From Hymenopus coronatus (taxonomy: Eukaryota > Arthropoda > Insecta > Mantodea > Hymenopodidae), in the NCBI GenBank assembly GCA_030762935.1, contig CM060886.1, positions 31,164,509 to 31,228,508 of the forward strand: a DNA stretch of 64,000 nucleotides, read 5' to 3'. Positions 45,437 through 57,480 of the stretch are shown here, in pieces. The notes under the pieces are model-generated. The model was not told the origin of the DNA, did no database searches, and was given only the letters and a program-made list of their open reading frames with translations. Numbering within the stretch: position 1 is the first letter of the stretch; each line of letters begins with the position of its first letter. Position numbers and translations under genes: made by a program.

Positions 45437-45440
<4 letters not shown>
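44211..45440. other. AT-rich non-repetitive stretch
   Basis: Only short composition-driven ORFs are present. Confidence 0.4.

Positions 45441-45489
<49 letters not shown>
45441..45489. repeat. (TC)n microsatellite
   Basis: About 24 uninterrupted TC units. Confidence 0.97.
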
Positions 45490-45491
<2 letters not shown>

Positions 45492-48200
45492 TTTCTCAAG
45501 ATGGCATATCAAAAGTTATAAGACACAGCTGAAATGGGATTTACCAAAAGCTGCTTAAATGAATTTAAAGCTAAAGCAATCTCAACCTTAGAAGACAGTA
45601 TATGTTAAATGGAGCACACTGTTGCCACATATTCTATATGTACATTAGAACTTTGGCACTCAGCTCAATAAGTCTATCAATTCAATGTCATCTTGTGAAA
45701 TATACAACACCACATAGTGAAATACCTGCACTACTATTTATGGTTATTGTAAGACAATTTATTTTTCACCTGCACTTCATTTCTTTTTCCTATACTTTTA
45801 GTACTTTGAAATATGTTTTATAGGCATAAAATATCAAATATGTAGAGGTAAAATGATAAAGACTTTAAAATTTTTAGGGTATTGTTATTGTTTACTCTTG
45901 ACAAAATTACATTCAGGTGGGAGGAATGTTTTAAAACAACAATGAATGAATAATGACACCCTTTGTTTTGCACTATGCCACTGTGTTGCTTTAACCAGGT
46001 GCATTTTTATCTCCTTCCCTTTTCCTTATATCTAATGTGTTCTTACAGGCCTTTCATTTTTTTTTTTTTTTTAATCCTATACAATGCTGTTTCTGAACAC
46101 CTGGTAGCTTTAGCTGTTTCAATTATTCCCTTACTAACACCCATTTTATTTGAATAATTTAACACATTCATTATTTTTTTTTTATTTTTTTGTGATACTT
46201 TTTAGTTTACAAACATTTTGTCTCTTCTAAGTTTCTCCTTCCATAACCATAAATATTTACATAACACACAAAATAAACCTGCATTAACATTTCACAGTGT
46301 TCCACATGATATAAATTCTTCCTTACAAACTTATGTTAACTTTTGCATTAGCTTGCTATGTGCTTGCTACCTGGTGACCCTGAGCTGAATGGATATATGA
46401 CTATTTATTGTCATAGACAATGAGTGGTAGAGGTTACAGGATTCTGACTTGTTTTAAAAACTTTTTTCAATCTTGTCAACATTTTCTCTCACTAGGTCCC
46501 CATTATAAACTCAATAACAAAAAGTTTCTCATTGCCCAACAGTTTTATTGCATAGGTATAGAATTTTTCATAAATCTTTGATTTAAAAATCATATACACA
46601 TCCTATTAAAAGTTAGAGAATTCATACTAAGCATTTATCAGCAATCTAATTTACTCTAGCTAAGAAAAAAAATATTGTTGTGTCATGATCTTTAGTTTAT
46701 TAGTTAATGTGGATTAAGCATAGAAGCAGCAAACCAGACTTTTACTGAAGAACATGTTTTCTTTATAAATTTGGATACACAGAAATCTATAAGACAAAGC
46801 TCTAAAAATGTGATAGAGAAAAAAAATCCTGCATACAATAATGTGTTCAAAGCTGAAAATGATAACAACTGAATATTTACACCATATTATTAACCCATTA
46901 AAGGATACTCAACAATGAAGTGAGGTGTTAAAATAAATGAATACGAAAAAAACATTTAAAAAAATTTAGTACTTTGGGGCGTGAACCTCCAACCATACCA
47001 GTATGATTAACTCTCATATATACCTTAGACTGTGAAACTATTTGGACACATGATAATTGCAGTATTATAATGCTGCATAATGACTTTTTATTAAAAAAAA
47101 AAAACCCAATCGAAACTATTAGCATCCAACCTTGCTATCACACTGATTGCTTTAGTCGGGCCCTCCCCATTCTTTTCCACAGTTTCTCTTGAATGCAGAA
47201 CATACGTTTTGACTGGATTTGATCCTTGATTTGCTAGGTTACCTACTCCTATCTTGCCTTAGACCACATGACCATAAATCCAGACATCAGGAATAGCAAT
47301 CTTTCATGGATTTATCCTATGTTATCCGTTGATAAAATGCGTTATTTAACAGACATGCACAAGACATCATATTACATACATGTCACTGAAGGGGTTAAAC
47401 AAGGGAAAAGCATTTCTTATATCAAGGCTACTAGTTAAAGGTTTAAAAGCGCTATAATAAAGAAGCTTTACAGATTTTGCTCGAAATTAAAATCTTCAAT
47501 GAAAATAGCACACACTTTGACAAGTAGAGGTACATGTGAAATGAACTTTCAAACTAAAATACAATGCAAATATGTATAATACAAAAATTCCTCTGATATA
47601 TCATAAGAACTGCAAGAGTGTGGTGCATAAACGTTTCGAAGTTAATTGTTTTTCTGCATAAAATACCTTTGTTCATGTTTTATCTTCACCTGCTTTACAT
47701 TTTCCAAATTATCTCTGCTCATCATAGCTTGGATTCTATTTTATCTATTACGTGATAAAATGGTTTTTCAGGTCTGTCAGTTTCTCTTCTTATTTTGTTT
47801 ATACTACCATAAAAACTTAAATGTCACTATTTCATGAGACTTTAGGTAATTGTGCATATGAATAAAATTCATCACATTGTTGTCATAGCCTACTTGTGGA
47901 GCAGAAGTAACAAAGACTTGTTTTCAGAGTTAGATAATGTGATTCATCTGTTGCACCAATATGCCTGAGTGCAAATATGGATCAATATCACTTCCTACAT
48001 CATTGTTTAAACTATCTGCAGAAAGCATGTATGTACAAGAAACAAACAAATATAAAATCTATTTCACCATGTGCTAACTAAATACCTCTATGTGTGATTT
48101 TAGTTAGCAACAAATGGATCTAAAAGTAGAAAAAATAAGATCCTTTTTTTCCCCAAATAATCTCATATCAGTTCTTATAATACCTCTGTCTTAACATCTT
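45490..48200. other. AT-rich non-repetitive stretch, no gene seen
   Basis: No module A/B copy, SINE head or convincing coding segment was recognised. This 2.7-kb interval is unusually free of repeats for this window. Confidence 0.4.
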
Positions 48201-48202
48201 TG

Positions 48203-48310
48203 CCGGTCCTCTTGGCTGCGCTGCTAAAGTTCCTAGCTTTGGTACTTTGTGATGCATGGGATTGTGGATTCGAGTCCCACTTTGAGCATGGGTATTTGTG
48301 TGTTTGTAAA
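48203..48310 (+). repeat. tRNA-like SINE, plus
   Basis: The A-box side (TTGGCTGCGCTGCTAAAG) and a clear B box (GATTCGAGTCCCACTTTG) are followed by GAGCATGGGTATTTGTGTG. The copy is short and without a visible tail boundary. Confidence 0.6.
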
Positions 48311-49570
48311 TGTGTAAAACAGTAAACAAATAGAAAGAAAAAAAACCCACTAAAACAAAGAATAAGAGTGAGGAATAACATAGAAATATGAATATTTAAA
48401 AAAAAAAATGAATAAAATGTCCTTGCTTTCCCTACCATGATCATGTCCCACAGGCAAATATCTGAACTTCTACTTCAGGTTGAGAGTAAGAATATTAAAT
48501 ATCCAGGCAAAGCAGCAGTGATAGCCTAAATTCATTAAAGCTCTAGTACTCATTATTGGTTTACTTTGTGATTAGAATTATTTGTTAATGCACATGATCC
48601 ATCTTGTCAGTGCAGTAGGGAAGAGATGTTGTGTAATGCTCATTCTTTTGTAAATCTTTCATTTCAATGTTGGAAATGAATTCATTTGAGTATAGCAGTT
48701 TTGAGGGCAAACCACTGTTCATTCAGTATTTATATATCTCTTACCTTTAAGTACTTAATAATGACCTATTTTATATAATTACAAACCTAATAACATTTCA
48801 GATGTGACAGCATGATCTTTAAGAAGCAAAACATTCTATTTTAATAGTACCTTATACTGAATCCACCAAACGGGCTTCTGATGGTAATTGGATGAGTAGG
48901 AATAAACACTGTGAGACATAATTTTTCTTGCATTATAATGGTTTTTATATAAATTGCTTTATGAGCATAATAAAACTCTTAAGCATGTATTTATTATTTA
49001 GTGTGTGACAAGTTGACTTTCCAAACAAAGCAATTTATTTCACACTGTGAAATTCCTCTTTTTCTTTACAGTGTTATGGTAATGACTTTTAGGTCTGTTG
49101 CTAGTCCTCATGTGTCCCTACTGACACACTGTGATTACAAAAATTACAGAGAATGAATTAACTTCAATTTAATTTGTGTTTAAAGTCTCTCTAGTAGTAA
49201 CAGTAACTAGTTTATTAATACTTAAAGTTATGTTTCTTAGAATTTATTAATGCTGTCACCTAAACTTTGGTCAGCATCGTTTGAGACTGGGAGGGAGAGA
49301 TAAGAACATCACATGGTTGCATTATTCACCACAAAGTACTTACACATATAACAGACCTAAGCGAGCAACCCCTTTCCTACCTTTGCCCTTTCAACTGTCT
49401 CAAAAGTCTCTGACCAAATAATATATTCATCAATCCAGTGTAACAAAACATTCTAGATAAAAATGCTATTTTAAATTCTCATGCCTTTCTCTACTCACTA
49501 TCATTTATATATCATACACAAATGCTTCTTTCAAAAGACTATCTACTTCTAGTCGAGAAAAATATTTTTA
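48311..49570. other. AT-rich non-repetitive stretch
   Basis: No gene, RNA or repeat family was recognised. Confidence 0.4.
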
Positions 49571-49576
49571 GAAATA

Positions 49577-50308
49577 CGAGGTACGTCCAGAAAGTAAGTT
49601 CCGTTTCAATTTATCTCCGCTGCAGCGCTGCGATCGCAGTTCTGCACATGCGCGTTAGATGCTCTGATCAAGGAGAAGAAACATGCGCCATTTTGAGATC
49701 GCTGTCAGCCACATACACTTTGTTGTGCTTGTTTACAATGTCGGTGTTGATTGAAAATCCCGCCGCTTGCGAAATAAGATCTGTGATTCGTTTTCTGAAT
49801 GTTAGGAAAGTGAAACCAATTGAAATTTATCGGCAAATTTGCTAAGTTTACGGACAAAATGCGATGAGTGATTCAATGGCAAGAAGATGGGTTCGACAGT
49901 TCAATGAAGGACGTAGTGAAGTGCACGATGAAGAACGAAGTGGGTGTCCATCTTTGGTTACAGAAGAACCGGTTCACGCGATTGATGACAAGATCCAGGA
50001 AAACAGCAAGTTTACAATTAGTGCTCTCGCTATGGAATTTCCCCAAAGCTCACAATCACTAATTCATGAAACTGTTACCGAAAAATGAAATTTCGTAAAC
50101 TTTGCTCACTTTGGGTACAGGCGGCAAACTTCTATGAAGAAGGTATACAAAAACTTGTGCCACGTTATGACAAATGCCTGCAAAATTTCGGCAGTTATGT
50201 GGAAAAGTAGTTTCGAGTTGTAGAATTTTGTGCAATAAATAATTATTCTGTATCTGTACACAATTTAATTTTATTACCAAACGGAACTTACTTTCTGGAC
50301 GTACCTCG
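49577..50308 (+). mobile_element. Internally deleted mariner with perfect 30-bp TIRs
   Basis: The left terminal repeat (49,577-49,606) begins CGAGGTACGTCCAGAAAGTA, and the right one (50,279-50,308) is its exact inverse over 30 bp. TA dinucleotides flank both sides (49,575-49,576 and 50,309-50,310), the mariner target duplication. The element is 732 bp where 1.3 kb is usual: the catalytic core is missing while both ends are intact. Confidence 0.95.
49738..50215 (+). pseudogene. Truncated mariner transposase (HTH part and C-terminal tail)
   Basis: The product starts MSVLIENPAACEIRSVIRFL. It carries the N-terminal DNA-binding region including ARRWVRQFNEGRSEVHDEER, and an in-frame TAA at 49,843 interrupts it. 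It reads on to SLIHETVTEK (stop at about 50,086). After the deletion a C-terminal tail appears in another frame (YEEGIQKLVPRYDKCLQNFG). All three catalytic Asp blocks are absent. Confidence 0.9.
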
Positions 50309-50544
50309 TAGTTCCATTAACTTTTTATATTAGCTACAAAGGGAATAGAATAATCATGTTTAAAAATTGGTTGCTCTTTTCAGGGCAAAATGAGAAACAA
50401 AAGAGCTACAGCACAATTACAAAAGCATTGGCAAATTCAAACAAATAATAAGGGATATTTCAGAAGTTGCTGATACCAGAAAGCTATTTAAAATGTTGTG
50501 TTTATTGTTCTACAAAATTCTTTCCGTTGAAGAGAACTTCACAT

Positions 50545-50935
50545 ACACGTTATCAGAAAATTCAAGATAATCATTTTATATATGTAAATATATTAAATAT
50601 AAATGATGCTTTAATAAAAATTATCAAGGTTATTTTTGAGGAACTCAGAAGCAACAAAACATTTTTCATGTCAAGGTATTTTGGGGAGATCAGGATTTTC
50701 TTGAAAAACTCTGTGTTGCATATTTGGAAGATACTGTACTTAAATATCAAATTTGGTATTCATGGAACTTTTTTTTCAAGTTATACTTCAAACACACACA
50801 GGATCTTTTTCTAAAATTATTATTTTTTTGACTCAGAAGGCCTCATAATTTTCAGTGTTGGCATCAAAAATTTTGGGTGGAATGCAATATTTCCTCTAAC
50901 AACTTGGTACATGGTGCAGAAAGTGAAAAATAATC
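50545..50935 (-). repeat. Module A, diverged minus copy
   Basis: From AGAAAATTCAAGATAATCAT through TTAAATATCAAATTTGGTAT to a decayed hairpin (ACAACTTGGTACATGGTGC). Module B is not clearly present on the left. Confidence 0.7.
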
Positions 50936-51410
50936 AAGCAAGATGTTCCAGTACAGGAAAAAAGGGGCATAAGGCAAACCGTCAACACTAAAATTGTAGC
51001 TGCACAAACCTACAAATAGATCAGAAACCATTTCTGCTTGGAACAATGATTTGCATGGTTTTGCTTACACTATTTTTTGGGGGGATTGTTATTGGAGCAT
51101 TAACATTAATTTCAAGAATTTATCAGAAGAGAAAAGCTTGAAGAACAGTAGAATGAATGGAATGAAAAAACATTAATCATGAAGGCTTCGTATACATAAT
51201 TTGTCCATGTGAGGTCTGTTCATGTCATTGAAGATTATTATCAACAATCCTTCTATTTAAAAAAAAAAAATTCTATCTCAGATATTTAAAAATCAATAAT
51301 ATTTATGTCTTTCTCTGGATTCATGAGAGCAAAAACAATTATCAGAGTTATCACCAGAAAATAAATTAGTCCCTAACTAATGGGAAGAGTGATGCATACA
51401 AATCATATTA

Positions 51411-51554
51411 TAAAAATTCTGTTATTTTGCACTCACATGACTTTCTCTATTGAGTATTCTGCAACTTATTTTTACAGATTTGTTTTATTGTTAATACCTT
51501 CATTACACGTTCCACTGTAGTTAAGAGTACATTAAGCTAAGGCAAAGGTTAAAA
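51411..51554 (-). repeat. Module B part of a minus copy split by a SINE
   Basis: CACTCACATGACTTTCTCTA starts the copy; it stops at CTAAGGCAAAGGTTAAAAA, where the SINE begins. The rest resumes at about 51,871. Confidence 0.7.
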
Positions 51555-51870
51555 AGGCTATCTCCTTAGTGCAGTTGCTTACCAAGCAGAAGGTCTGGAT
51601 TCGATTCATGGTACCAGTGTGGGAATTTTCTCCCTCTGAGACACCTGGGCTGGGGTGCATAGCCTCTTGAGGTCACTGGGGGGGGGGGGCATTGAGGAGC
51701 TACTTGAGGGGCAACTAATAGCTCCAAGTTATGTAGACCACATTAACTGGCTGGGAGAGTCTTGAGGCACTAACAATGTCCCTTCCTCCAGTACTGCACC
51801 CCACCCAAGGAAGCCTGGAATATCTACACATGGGGGATGTAGTGGTTGGGTGTTGTACCATCTTAGTTTA
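51555..51870 (+). repeat. tRNA-derived SINE, family F
   Basis: The head has TATCTCCTTAGTGCAGTTGC and the B-box-like GGATTCGATTCATGG. A GC-richer body of about 250 bp contains a G-run (51,680-51,689) and ends near GGGGGATGTAGTGGTTGGG. It is inserted in module B of a minus repeat copy. Confidence 0.7.
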
Positions 51871-52422
51871 GTTACAATGATTAAAATTCCTTTTCAAAGG
51901 TTATACACTATGTGACGCTCACTTTCTGATTCCTTTGTGCAAGCATAAAAAAAGAAAATAAAATAGTGATTTTCAGTTAAGAAAAGCATAATGTATTTAA
52001 AAATCCTTGCCAATAACAAAGAATATCTTGGAAATGTTTAACGCCATATCAAATTTTATTTGATACTGTGTGCTTTAACAAGAGCTATATTTCTGTGTAG
52101 AAAGAGTTAATCTATCTCTTATAATTTATCAATTATACAAAAGTTATAGTCATTCAGAAAGAAGAGAACTACGCAGTCTATTCCCAGACATTTTATTTGT
52201 TTATGCAAATACTCTAAACATATGGTATTTTAATAAAAATCATTTTGGAAAAAATAATAGCTAATGAAATGTTTTCAATGTAAAAGGCAGATTAGGATGA
52301 GGGAGGGATTTTCTTGAAAAATCTTCATGTTGTACGTGCATGTACATACAAATATTTTTTTGAAAAAGCGTTTTATAATTTTTGGGTGAAATGGAATAAT
52401 TCCTCTACTTACTAAAAAATGA
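51871..52422 (-). repeat. Module B/A remainder of the SINE-split minus copy
   Basis: The end of B continues to about 52,040, then A to GGTGAAATGGAATAATTCCT and the hairpin edge TCTACTTACTA, where another SINE is inserted. Confidence 0.7.
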
Positions 52423-52686
52423 AATAGTGTTTTATTTATGGATGCTCTTTAACTGTTGGGCATGAAAGACTGATTAATTTAGCTCAGAGGCCTCTCTATC
52501 AGGCTTGAGGTTCTTTTATGTGCCGTAAATCTAAGACACGGGACCAATGGTTTTGCTTTCCTTCCGAAGAAAGCCATGCTAAGGATTTTTACATCCGAAA
52601 AAATCCATTGTCCTCCGCCAGGTTTGAACCCACGACCTTGGGCATATGAAAGTAGCATGGGTAAGCATTACACCATGTAGGGCGAC
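52423..52686 (-). repeat. tRNA-derived SINE, family A, minus copy
   Basis: Inverted tail (AAATGAAATAGTGTTTTATT), body (GACCAATGGTTTTGCTTTCC) and inverted head with B box (GGTTTGAACCCACGACCTTG). TCTACTTACTA occurs on both sides (about 52,412-52,422 and 52,687-52,697): an 11-bp target duplication in the hairpin edge of a module A copy. Confidence 0.9.
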
Positions 52687-52904
52687 CTTCTACTTACTAT
52701 TCGTAAGAGGTAGGGCAAATAAAAATACAACAAATAATTATAAAAAGGAGATGAAGTAGGAGAACTTATGCATTTGCATATGTAGTTAAGATGATATTCC
52801 ATTTAGTCTTTCTGTAATTCCCAGAACTATTTTAGATGCAAATATGGATTAAATTTCTTACACACTAAGTCTTGTAAAAAAATATACTTTATATATCAAA
52901 AGAA

Positions 52905-52990
52905 TATATTGTCCTTTGTGATATAATGGCCACCAAGTTAGCCTCTAATTTCCAAGGTTCTGGGCTCAAATCTTGTATAGAGTGTGTAAC
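52905..52990 (+). repeat. tRNA-like SINE head, plus
   Basis: GTGATATAATGGCCACCAAG and a weak B box (GGGCTCAAATCTTG) lie at tRNA-like spacing. Decayed and without a defined body. Confidence 0.45.
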
Positions 52991-53615
52991 ATTTCTATCA
53001 TTGACTTCCTTTTTTTTTGTTATTGGACAGACTAAATTGGTGAAATCCAGTGATATCTTCAGTCTACTCATGATTTAAAGCATTCATGTCTCCCCTCCCA
53101 AAAAAAAAAATTAATAATCACTTGTTAAATTTATGGACAACCTATGAATAATTACCTATATTATATTCAGTATTGTTATACTTAAGACTATCATTTCTAT
53201 GTAATTCTGATTCATGCTGCAGCCTGTCTATTTTGTTAGTAATAGTTTCTTCCAAACTTATTTGCCATCTCATGGATGTTGAGCTAATCAGTCATCACTG
53301 CAGGCTCTAGTGGCAGACAGGAGATACAAAGGCTAACTGATTACAGAAAACCTCACTAAGATCCTTGTGCCTTAAAGTTATGGGAACAGTTTATCATTGT
53401 TCACTTTAATCAAATTATTCCAAAATGTCAGCAGCATTAGCTTGAAAATTTAGCAGATGTAATCCAATTGTGTAGGAAATTATTTTGTTTTATTCTCTAA
53501 ATAGGTAGGCATAGTGTAACTGTTTTTTTTTCCCCTAAAATTGTTTAAGAACTTCTTAAATTCTTATGTAAACTCCTCATAAGCATATACCAAAAGCTTT
53601 TATGTTCATAGATCC

Positions 53616-53914
53616 TGTTTACTTTCTCTACATGTACTATGTACATAGTATATAGAGAAGGTGCTGTATTGCACCCAAAAATTCGATACAGAGATTTCAC
53701 TGGAAATACAAGTTTTGGGGACCCTCCTGAATCCCAAAAAAGCATTTTTAGCAAGAAATATCTGTGTGTGCGCGTGCCAATTTTGATTAAAATACCTTAT
53801 ATTATGTTTATGATATTTTTATGACAAATGAAATATATATCTTGAATTTTCTGGGAATAGCCTCTGAAGACTTCTTCATTCTGGAGGACTTTTATATAAC
53901 TGGAAAACTGTAAG
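53616..53914 (+). repeat. Module A, plus copy with internal deletion, split by a SINE
   Basis: The hairpin ACATGTACTATGTACATAGT is well kept. The segment from the microsatellite to CTCTAACGATTTTG is deleted at GCGCGTGCC. The copy breaks at AAACTGTAAG, where a SINE enters. Confidence 0.85.
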
Positions 53915-54141
53915 GAACCCAGTGGATTACGATGGATTTTTTCGGATGTAAAAATCCTTAGCATGGCCTCCTTTGGAAGGGAAGTAAAGCCGTGGGTCCT
54001 GTGTTGTAGATTTACAGCATGTAAAAGAACTGATAGAGGCCTCCAAGCAAAATTAAGGGGTCTTTCATGCCCAATATAAAATGGGACGCTGAGAAACAAA
54101 GCAGTTAAAGAGTACCCATAAATAAAACGCCATTTCATTTC
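53915..54141 (+). repeat. tRNA-derived SINE, family A, 5'-truncated
   Basis: The body runs from GATGGATTTTTTCGGATG to CGCCATTTCATTT without the tRNA-like head. A 10-bp target duplication AAACTGTAAG flanks it (53,905-53,914 and 54,142-54,151). Because the target lies inside module A, the insertion is clearly delimited. Confidence 0.92.
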
Positions 54142-54598
54142 AAACTGTAAGAGATATACAAAAACTTACTACTCCAAAAATGTAGATCTCATTAAAACAC
54201 ACAATATGTTATATACATTTTTTGTTGTTGTAGAATAAACGTTTTTGAGATATTCCGGATTACTGGTTTCAATTTTAAGTCACTTAAACTTTTCTCAAAC
54301 GGGAAGACATCTTTCTTCTTGTTTCTCGTTTGTCTACTCCTGGCAAGCAAAGAGATTGGAATTTCAATTGTTTCACATAGCGGCCGGCTTTTAAAGGACA
54401 ACACTATAACTTTAGCTTGTGCATTTTCTTATTTTCCTTATATTTACAAGGAAGGTAGTAATAAGACTAAATCGGCTTATATTTATCTTGATTAGCACGA
54501 TGTAGATAACAGATAAATCTTTTGAATAAAATGTTTGTTTACCAAACAGTTAGAGAAAATCATGTGAATGGAACACATTAGATTTTTTCCCTTCTACT
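54142..54598 (+). repeat. Module A end and module B of the SINE-split plus copy
   Basis: The copy continues AAACTGTAAGAGATATAC through the A end, then B to GAACACATTAGATTTTTT. Confidence 0.83.
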
Positions 54599-54720
54599 TA
54601 CAAGGAACCAAGTAATAAGGACAATTTCTGCTAATGTTTATCTCGATTAGCATGATGCAAATATAAAAACAAGATTTTTAACAATAATTTGTTACAGATA
54701 TGTGGAGGAAGTAATGTGAT
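54599..54720 (+). repeat. Duplicated module B tail
   Basis: The sequence restarts at CCCTTCTACTTACAAGGAAC and runs to the damaged end GGAGGAAGTAATGTGATTTT. The restart point equals that at 37,991. Confidence 0.8.
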
Positions 54721-54894
54721 TTTTCTCATATGCACATACATATATTCTGCACTAATAAATATAGGTGTTACAAAATTTAATTTATTTTTCTTATGTTTGT
54801 GTTGATTTTAAATACAAAATTTGTTGTTTTGTATTTTTTCATTTCTCCATCACAACGAATCTATTTTATCATTTTAATGGTGAGTGACCAAATC

Positions 54895-55290
54895 ATATTT
54901 TGCTCAATCCAATGAATTCCAGCCTATTGTGCAATAATAGGCGATGAAATGGCTAAATTTTTGGCCAAAAAAGGAAGTAAAGTTATCACTAAATCAACAC
55001 CTAGTTTAATTCCATTTTTCTCTATTAAAAAAAGTGATATTAAATAAGTACACAAACTAAATCAATGAAAAATTCACAAACAAAGCATGGAAAAATTACC
55101 AAGAAAATCTGCGGTAGTAAACTTCAGACTACTAACAGGACATGACTATTTACAAAAATACTTATATGGATTTGGTATAACAGAGACTCCTATATGTCTT
55201 TTCTGCAACTTAAATGAAGAAATGGAATCGTGAGCATTTTCTACATTGTCCGACTTTTACAGAAGATTACAACCTCCCAGCTAAATGTTG
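54895..55290 (+). pseudogene. LINE 3' end fragment, RNase H-like and C-terminal zinc motif
   Basis: On the plus strand PAYCAIIGDEMAKFLAKKGS resembles the end of a LINE RNase H domain (the usual G-N-E-x-A-D-x-L-A). It is followed by FRLLTGHDYLQKYLYGFGIT and ETPICLFCNLNEEMES, the C-terminal Cys motif of R1/jockey-type elements. Stops and a frameshift (after EEMES) show decay. Confidence 0.75.
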
Positions 55291-55689
55291 GAGTGCAAGA
55301 AAATGAATGATTCCATTATCAAGTGTTAACTTTAGATACCAACCAACCATAGTTGCTCAAAAGTTTTCTCTCATTCTTAACTGCTCATAACTTCAGTAAA
55401 TAAGTATATATCTCTCAGACTGCATGAATAGACAGTGCCATGAATAATAAGGTTAAACAATATTATATTTTTAAAAACTGCCAAAGAAATGTGGCTTTGA
55501 TTGATTGACAAATATTAAATCAGTGTTGTAAAAAGCTTGCTGCAGCTAATTAGACTGCTTATTTACTTTACACCTTGCAGCTCCTTCTTGAATTATCTGG
55601 AATTGAGAGAAAATGTATTTTAAAGAAAACAAAGCCAAAACTTATTTACTGCTAACATCCCAAATATCAAGAGTGACATTACCTTATTT

Positions 55690-56500
55690 AAACCATAGCG
55701 TAGTGAGTGCCTCTGAATTAGCTGGTATCAGTCTCCTCCTATTGCTCATCACCAAGCTGTATTTAGAGAAAGATTTGAGTCAACTTTGGAGCATGGAAAC
55801 CACTCTCTCTTCAAAGCTGCAATGGCATAAACTAGATAAGATGGTTTCAGGCTGCAAACTACTTTCACCATTTTCACTTGCACATGGTACTCGTTCTTTG
55901 AAGTTAGCAGGGTAAACACTGTGAGATTCTACAAATTCTTGTTTTCCCCATTGCCTTTATGATGGTGTACATTTTTTTTAAGTTTAAGTAGTTTTAAGGT
56001 CCTTTTGTACAGCACATGAGCTTTGAGGCATTTCTTGGATAAAAAAATGGCTTGAATAATCTGATCTGGATCAGTCATCTACTATTGCTTAATTTTCACG
56101 AAAACTGCTTGAGAAGCACAAATTATCTTGGTTTCAACAGCTATCCTTACCTTTGTTGGTAGATATGTAACTTCTTCTAATACAATCTGACTAAACATCC
56201 CTTCACTGAACAATTTGAGTGTTACTTCCACATCACTGTTCTTTTTCACTAAAAGAGCGATGGTGGGATAGCGATGGTGGGATATGATGACTCTTCTAGG
56301 AAAGTGATCAGTTTCGTAATTGGGAGGCAGAATGCTGTCACATAAATAGCTGCAATTTTATTATCTGGATGTTTGTTGCATCAGTTTCTTTGGAGAAGTG
56401 TATCCCTGCATTCCCATCTTTAAGACTCTTGAAGAAATCTGATATATTTTTTATAATGGGTCGTCAAGTACATTGCAGATTTAAGCCAAAAGTTCCTTCT
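55690..56500 (-). pseudogene. Unidentified decayed coding sequence
   Basis: The minus strand has coding-like segments in sequence order: KSLKDGNAGIHFSKETDATN; then, after a frameshift, CDSILPPNYETDHFPRRVII, with VEVTLKLFSEGMFSQIVLEE and ICASQAVFVKIKQ; later SVYPANFKERVPCASENGES and ETILSSLCHCSFEERVVSML. Residue use is protein-like, unlike translations of neighbouring AT-rich DNA, but several stops interrupt it. I do not recognise the family. It may be a retrocopied gene or part of a transposon. Confidence 0.4.
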
Positions 56501-56544
56501 AGAACACACAAAGCATAGAAAAATCACATATTTTATGCTTTTCA

Positions 56545-57480
56545 GCAGGGCCCTTATCTTCTTCTTCCTATGGCTCTACAGTCCTTAAAGTTTGACCTTG
56601 ACCTCCCTAGTGATATGCCACCATTCAACTCCATCCTGTGCCTTCCTTCTCCATGTTCTCACATTCAATGCTCTCAGATCATCTTTCACATCCTCAATCC
56701 ATCTCAGCTTTGGGCATCCTCTTCTCCTCTTATTGTTCAACTTTGCATTTAGTGCGATTTCTTGTACCTTTCATTCTTATCGAATGGCCCAGACATGTAA
56801 GCCTACTGATTTTTATATCATTCACTATATCCAAATCTTTATATTGCTCTGCTATTCATTATTTGTTCTGATATGCCAATATTGTTTTTGCTCGCTCTGT
56901 TAACACCCAAGATTCGCTTCTATATGTTACTATAAGCTTAATTATCACCTTATATAGCTTTGTTTTAACTTTTAATATACCTGGCTTTCATTATATTACT
57001 GAGAGCATGGAGACATCAGTTACCTTTTGCCGTTCTCTCTCTAATTTCTTTCAATATGTCATTATTCTTATTCATCATTGATCCAAAATAATTAAATGAG
57101 TTAACTTTTTTGTATCTTTCTCTATTTAGTATTATATAATTTCCATTATTTGCATTTGCCATGTACTTGGTTTTATCATGATTTATCTCCAGTCCTGCTG
57201 GAGTAATCTCTCTCATTAACTGGGTTAGAGTCTCATTCTAGGCATTTATATTTCTGGCTAAAAGCACATTCATCATCAGTATAAGCTAGGTATTGCCTAG
57301 TCCGATTGAAGATTGTTCCTTCTGGTTTTATTTCAACTTTCCTCATTATATTCTCCAACCCAATGTTAAATAATAACATAGACAAGGAATCCCCTTGCCT
57401 TATTCCTGAATTTGTGTTAAATTCTTTAGATAACCTGTTCTGAATCTTTACCTTATTCACTGTATTAGTGAGTGTCAGGA
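56545..57480 (-). pseudogene. LINE reverse transcriptase and C-terminal fragment
   Basis: Minus-strand peptides in order: FNTNSGIRQGDSLSMLLFNI and LENIMRKVEI (RT block with R-Q-G-D-x-L-S), AYTDD (YADD with a change), GLEINHDKTKYMA, FNYFGSMMNKNNDI, and the conserved C-terminus RGCPKLRWIEDVKDDLRALN and VRTWRRKAQDGVEWW. The element is of the kind usually annotated as 'endonuclease-reverse transcriptase' in insects. Clade is not assigned. Stops and frameshifts are frequent. Confidence 0.85.
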
